A stretch of DNA of 21,335 nucleotides from IMG/VR virus record IMGVR_UViG_3300008448_008532, positions 1 through 21,335 of that record. One strand, written 5' to 3'. This DNA is from a virus. The notes under the pieces are model-generated. The model was not told where the DNA came from. It saw nothing but the letters and a program-made list of their open reading frames with translations, and did not search any database. Both the position numbers and the translations under genes were made by a program. Shown piece after piece: positions 20,210-21,335 of this stretch (position 1 is the first letter of the stretch; every line of letters starts with the position of its first letter).

Positions 20210-20478
20210 GAGGAAATCTTCGTTGTGTATCCTATCCTGTTGAGTGCATCTTCGGTATCCACATACGGGATAGTTGATAACGAATTACCCCAGTCCACAT
20301 CATCTCCCTCCAAATCATTACAGAGAAAGACACTTGTTTCTTCATAATCCTGCCTCGCCAACGAGGAAATCAGAACTATTCTCCCATCATGCACCCCACC
20401 TGAAAGGAAGTAAAGAAAAGAGATGCGTTCATCAAACGCGTCAAGCAGTTTTATCGGTGTAGCAGAGTGAAAGGACAT
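20206..20478 (-). CDS. Small acidic protein of unknown function
   Basis: The 90-residue protein (MSFHSATPIKLLDAFDERIS...) has a short beta-like centre (GRIVLISSLA) and an acidic second half (DLEGDDVDW). No family is recognised. The start is uncertain: ATG at 20478 is touched by a TGCTAC/GTAGCA hairpin and has no ribosome site; GTG at 20520 would add 14 residues. A strong terminator lies upstream, so it needs a promoter within 60 bases, and none is clear. The promoter of the next gene starts at its very end. Confidence 0.5.
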   Translation of the reverse strand: MSFHSATPIKLLDAFDERISFLYFLSGGVHDGRIVLISSLARQDYEETSVFLCNDLEGDDVDWGNSLSTIPYVDTEDALNRIGYTTKISS

Positions 20479-20493
20479 GCTACAAAGGTAGCA
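20478..20493. promoter_or_regulatory. TGCTAC/GTAGCA hairpin at a start codon
   Basis: TGCTAC, AAAG and GTAGCA form a perfect 6-bp stem that includes the first base pair of the ATG at 20478. It could hide the start from ribosomes or serve as an operator. Confidence 0.35.
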
Positions 20494-20538
20494 TTGTGAA
20501 CGGAAAAACAGGCTGCCCACGCCATCTTCGGCATAAAG

Positions 20539-20561
20539 AAAAAGGCTCGGTTTCCCAAGCC
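20539..20561 (-). terminator. Terminator after the gene at 20580
   Basis: On the minus strand GGCTTGG and CCGAGCC pair over seven positions (one G-U) around a GAAA loop, followed by five T. Confidence 0.85.
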
Positions 20562-20579
20562 AGTTTCTCTTTCTCTCTT

Positions 20580-20972
20580 TTAGTCGGTAACTATCCCATC
20601 GGGATACTTCACCAGCATTTCTCTTGCGTAATCTATCGCCTTGTCCAGTTCAGAAAACGGCTCAGAGTAGTAGTCGGTGTGATGGATAGAGTAAATCTCA
20701 AACCAAGGGTTCATAACTATTGTTAGCAGTTCTTCATCTTGTTCATACAATTTGCTAAGTTCCCCATCGTTGCTGATTTCTTTTAGCAAAGCATCGGTGT
20801 ATCTGATTATCTTTACACTTCCATCTTTTTCGGTTTTGTGGATACGCATTTCGCCATTTCGCACTACGAAAAATGGATTATCTTTATCAGCCCAGACTTC
20901 TTCGTATCCAGTTTCCCAGACATAAAACTCAGGGGATAATCTTTCGGTGTTGATTTTAGTTTCCTGATTCAT
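20580..20972 (-). CDS. Protein of unknown function
   Basis: The 130-residue protein (MNQETKINTERLSPEFYVWE...) is acidic and aromatic, with a middle that looks beta-rich (FFVVRNGEMRIHKTEKDGSVKIIRY) and a helical end (ELDKAIDYAREMLVKYPDGIV). I recognise no family. The gene overlaps the end of the 46-residue gene upstream by 17 bases and has only a weak ribosome site (GGAT), so it is probably translated by coupling. A strong terminator follows. Confidence 0.65.
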   Translation of the reverse strand: MNQETKINTERLSPEFYVWETGYEEVWADKDNPFFVVRNGEMRIHKTEKDGSVKIIRYTDALLKEISNDGELSKLYEQDEELLTIVMNPWFEIYSIHHTDYYSEPFSELDKAIDYAREMLVKYPDGIVTD

Positions 20973-21096
20973 TTTTATCCAGCACTTTCTTAATTTGTTC
21001 CATAGTCAAACCCATACGCAAACAAATCTGAATGGTTCTAACATTTATCAACGCTTTTTCTTTATTGTTGATTAGTTCTTTTTCTTTATCGTTCAT
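20956..21096 (-). CDS. Very small helical protein
   Basis: This gene codes for 46 residues (MNDKEKELINNKEKALINVR...). The first part is highly charged; the second (RTIQICLRMGLTMEQIKKVL) resembles one helix-turn-helix unit. The ATG at 21096 overlaps the TAA of the gene upstream (TAATG), and AGGAG stands about ten bases before it. The end overlaps the start of the 130-residue gene. Coupling on both sides supports it as real. Confidence 0.55.
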   Translation of the reverse strand: MNDKEKELINNKEKALINVRTIQICLRMGLTMEQIKKVLDKNESGN

Positions 21097-21335
21097 TAGT
21101 CGTTCTCTCCTAATAGTCGGATTTGTTCTGCCACATCTTCAGGGTCGGCAGGTTCAGTTGCTCCACACTCTTCGCACCAGTTCTGTGTCGGGGTGTTGGC
21201 TATGTTCATTTGTAAAGTCCAAGTGTGGTTCTCGCACTCAACTTCTTTGTCAAAGTCCAGTAGCACTTCACTACACTCTTCGCACTCAATGGCGACATTA
21301 GTATCGGCATAGGTCACAACTACTACATCGTGTCC
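21096..21335 (-). CDS. Zinc-ribbon-like protein, start outside the window
   Basis: The frame is open to the right edge, so the N-terminus is missing; a GTG at 21317 is possible, but the residues before it (GHDVVVV) read on naturally. The visible part has C-x2-C (ECEEC) and C-x2-C (WCEECGA), the pattern of a zinc ribbon, and an acidic end (PADPEDVAEQIRLLGEND). It is the first gene of a coupled set of three ending at the terminator at 20539-20561. Confidence 0.6.
   Translation of the reverse strand, partial: GHDVVVVTYADTNVAIECEECSEVLLDFDKEVECENHTWTLQMNIANTPTQNWCEECGATEPADPEDVAEQIRLLGEND

Overview
The window looks like about 21 kb of a tailed double-stranded DNA phage, or an integrated prophage, of an actinobacterium with moderate to low GC. 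The support is a large terminase, a portal protein, short overlapping genes, TTG and GTG starts with AAAGGAG ribosome sites, and two protein types familiar from actinobacteria and their phages: an HIH/CxxC...CxxC zinc protein and an ACVNK...collagen-like secreted protein. A near-perfect DtxR/IdeR iron box fits the same host group. All confident genes except one read leftward on the minus strand. The host genus cannot be fixed from the sequence.

Left part (1-9312, minus): one operon, read from 9312 downwards. It holds a two-HTH protein, a CGCGSRL protein, a DUF1360-like membrane protein, the portal, a Dps/ferritin-like protein, and a giant open frame of at least 1,932 codons that runs off the left edge. 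The giant protein carries three complete ADP-ribosyltransferase (ART) domains and the start of a fourth, in modules separated by a recurring VNYAP linker. Several junctions are TAATG stop/start overlaps. The gene's place after the portal suggests a virion or head-associated effector.

Centre (9313-10226): about 0.9 kb with no convincing gene but much structure. It has an ATGCCG triplet array, six GACTTAT repeats spaced 11 or 31 bp apart, TAGCCTA/TAGGCTA inverted repeats, an 18-of-19 match to the iron box, and a predicted stem-loop. It could be a control region or an origin. To its right lies the only plus-strand gene, a dual-specificity phosphatase with its own promoter and terminator (a moron-like cassette).

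Terminase block (10808-14057, minus): two small membrane proteins, a second two-HTH protein paralogous to the first, a collagen-like secreted protein, a small unknown gene and the terminase. TACAAT boxes lie exactly six bases before the ATG of the last two, suggesting leaderless transcripts.

Right part (14152-21335, minus): accessory and early-type genes in short units with their own TTGACA promoters and hairpin terminators. They include a histone-deacetylase-fold enzyme with a changed zinc ligand, a prepilin-peptidase-like membrane protease, a zinc protein, a lipobox-bearing NlpC/P60 hydrolase, a Cro/CI-type regulator, two paralogous MGMDVYG-type zinc proteins and several small unknowns. A 13-bp palindromic element recurs at three loci, twice over a putative -35 box. 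A separate roughly 23-bp T-rich element recurs three times, with a fourth weaker copy.

Taken together, the window combines packaging and head genes with a set of proteins able to change host proteins or iron handling (tandem ARTs, phosphatase, deacetylase fold, prepilin peptidase, Dps). The tandem ART protein, and the iron box together with Dps, are the most unusual parts.
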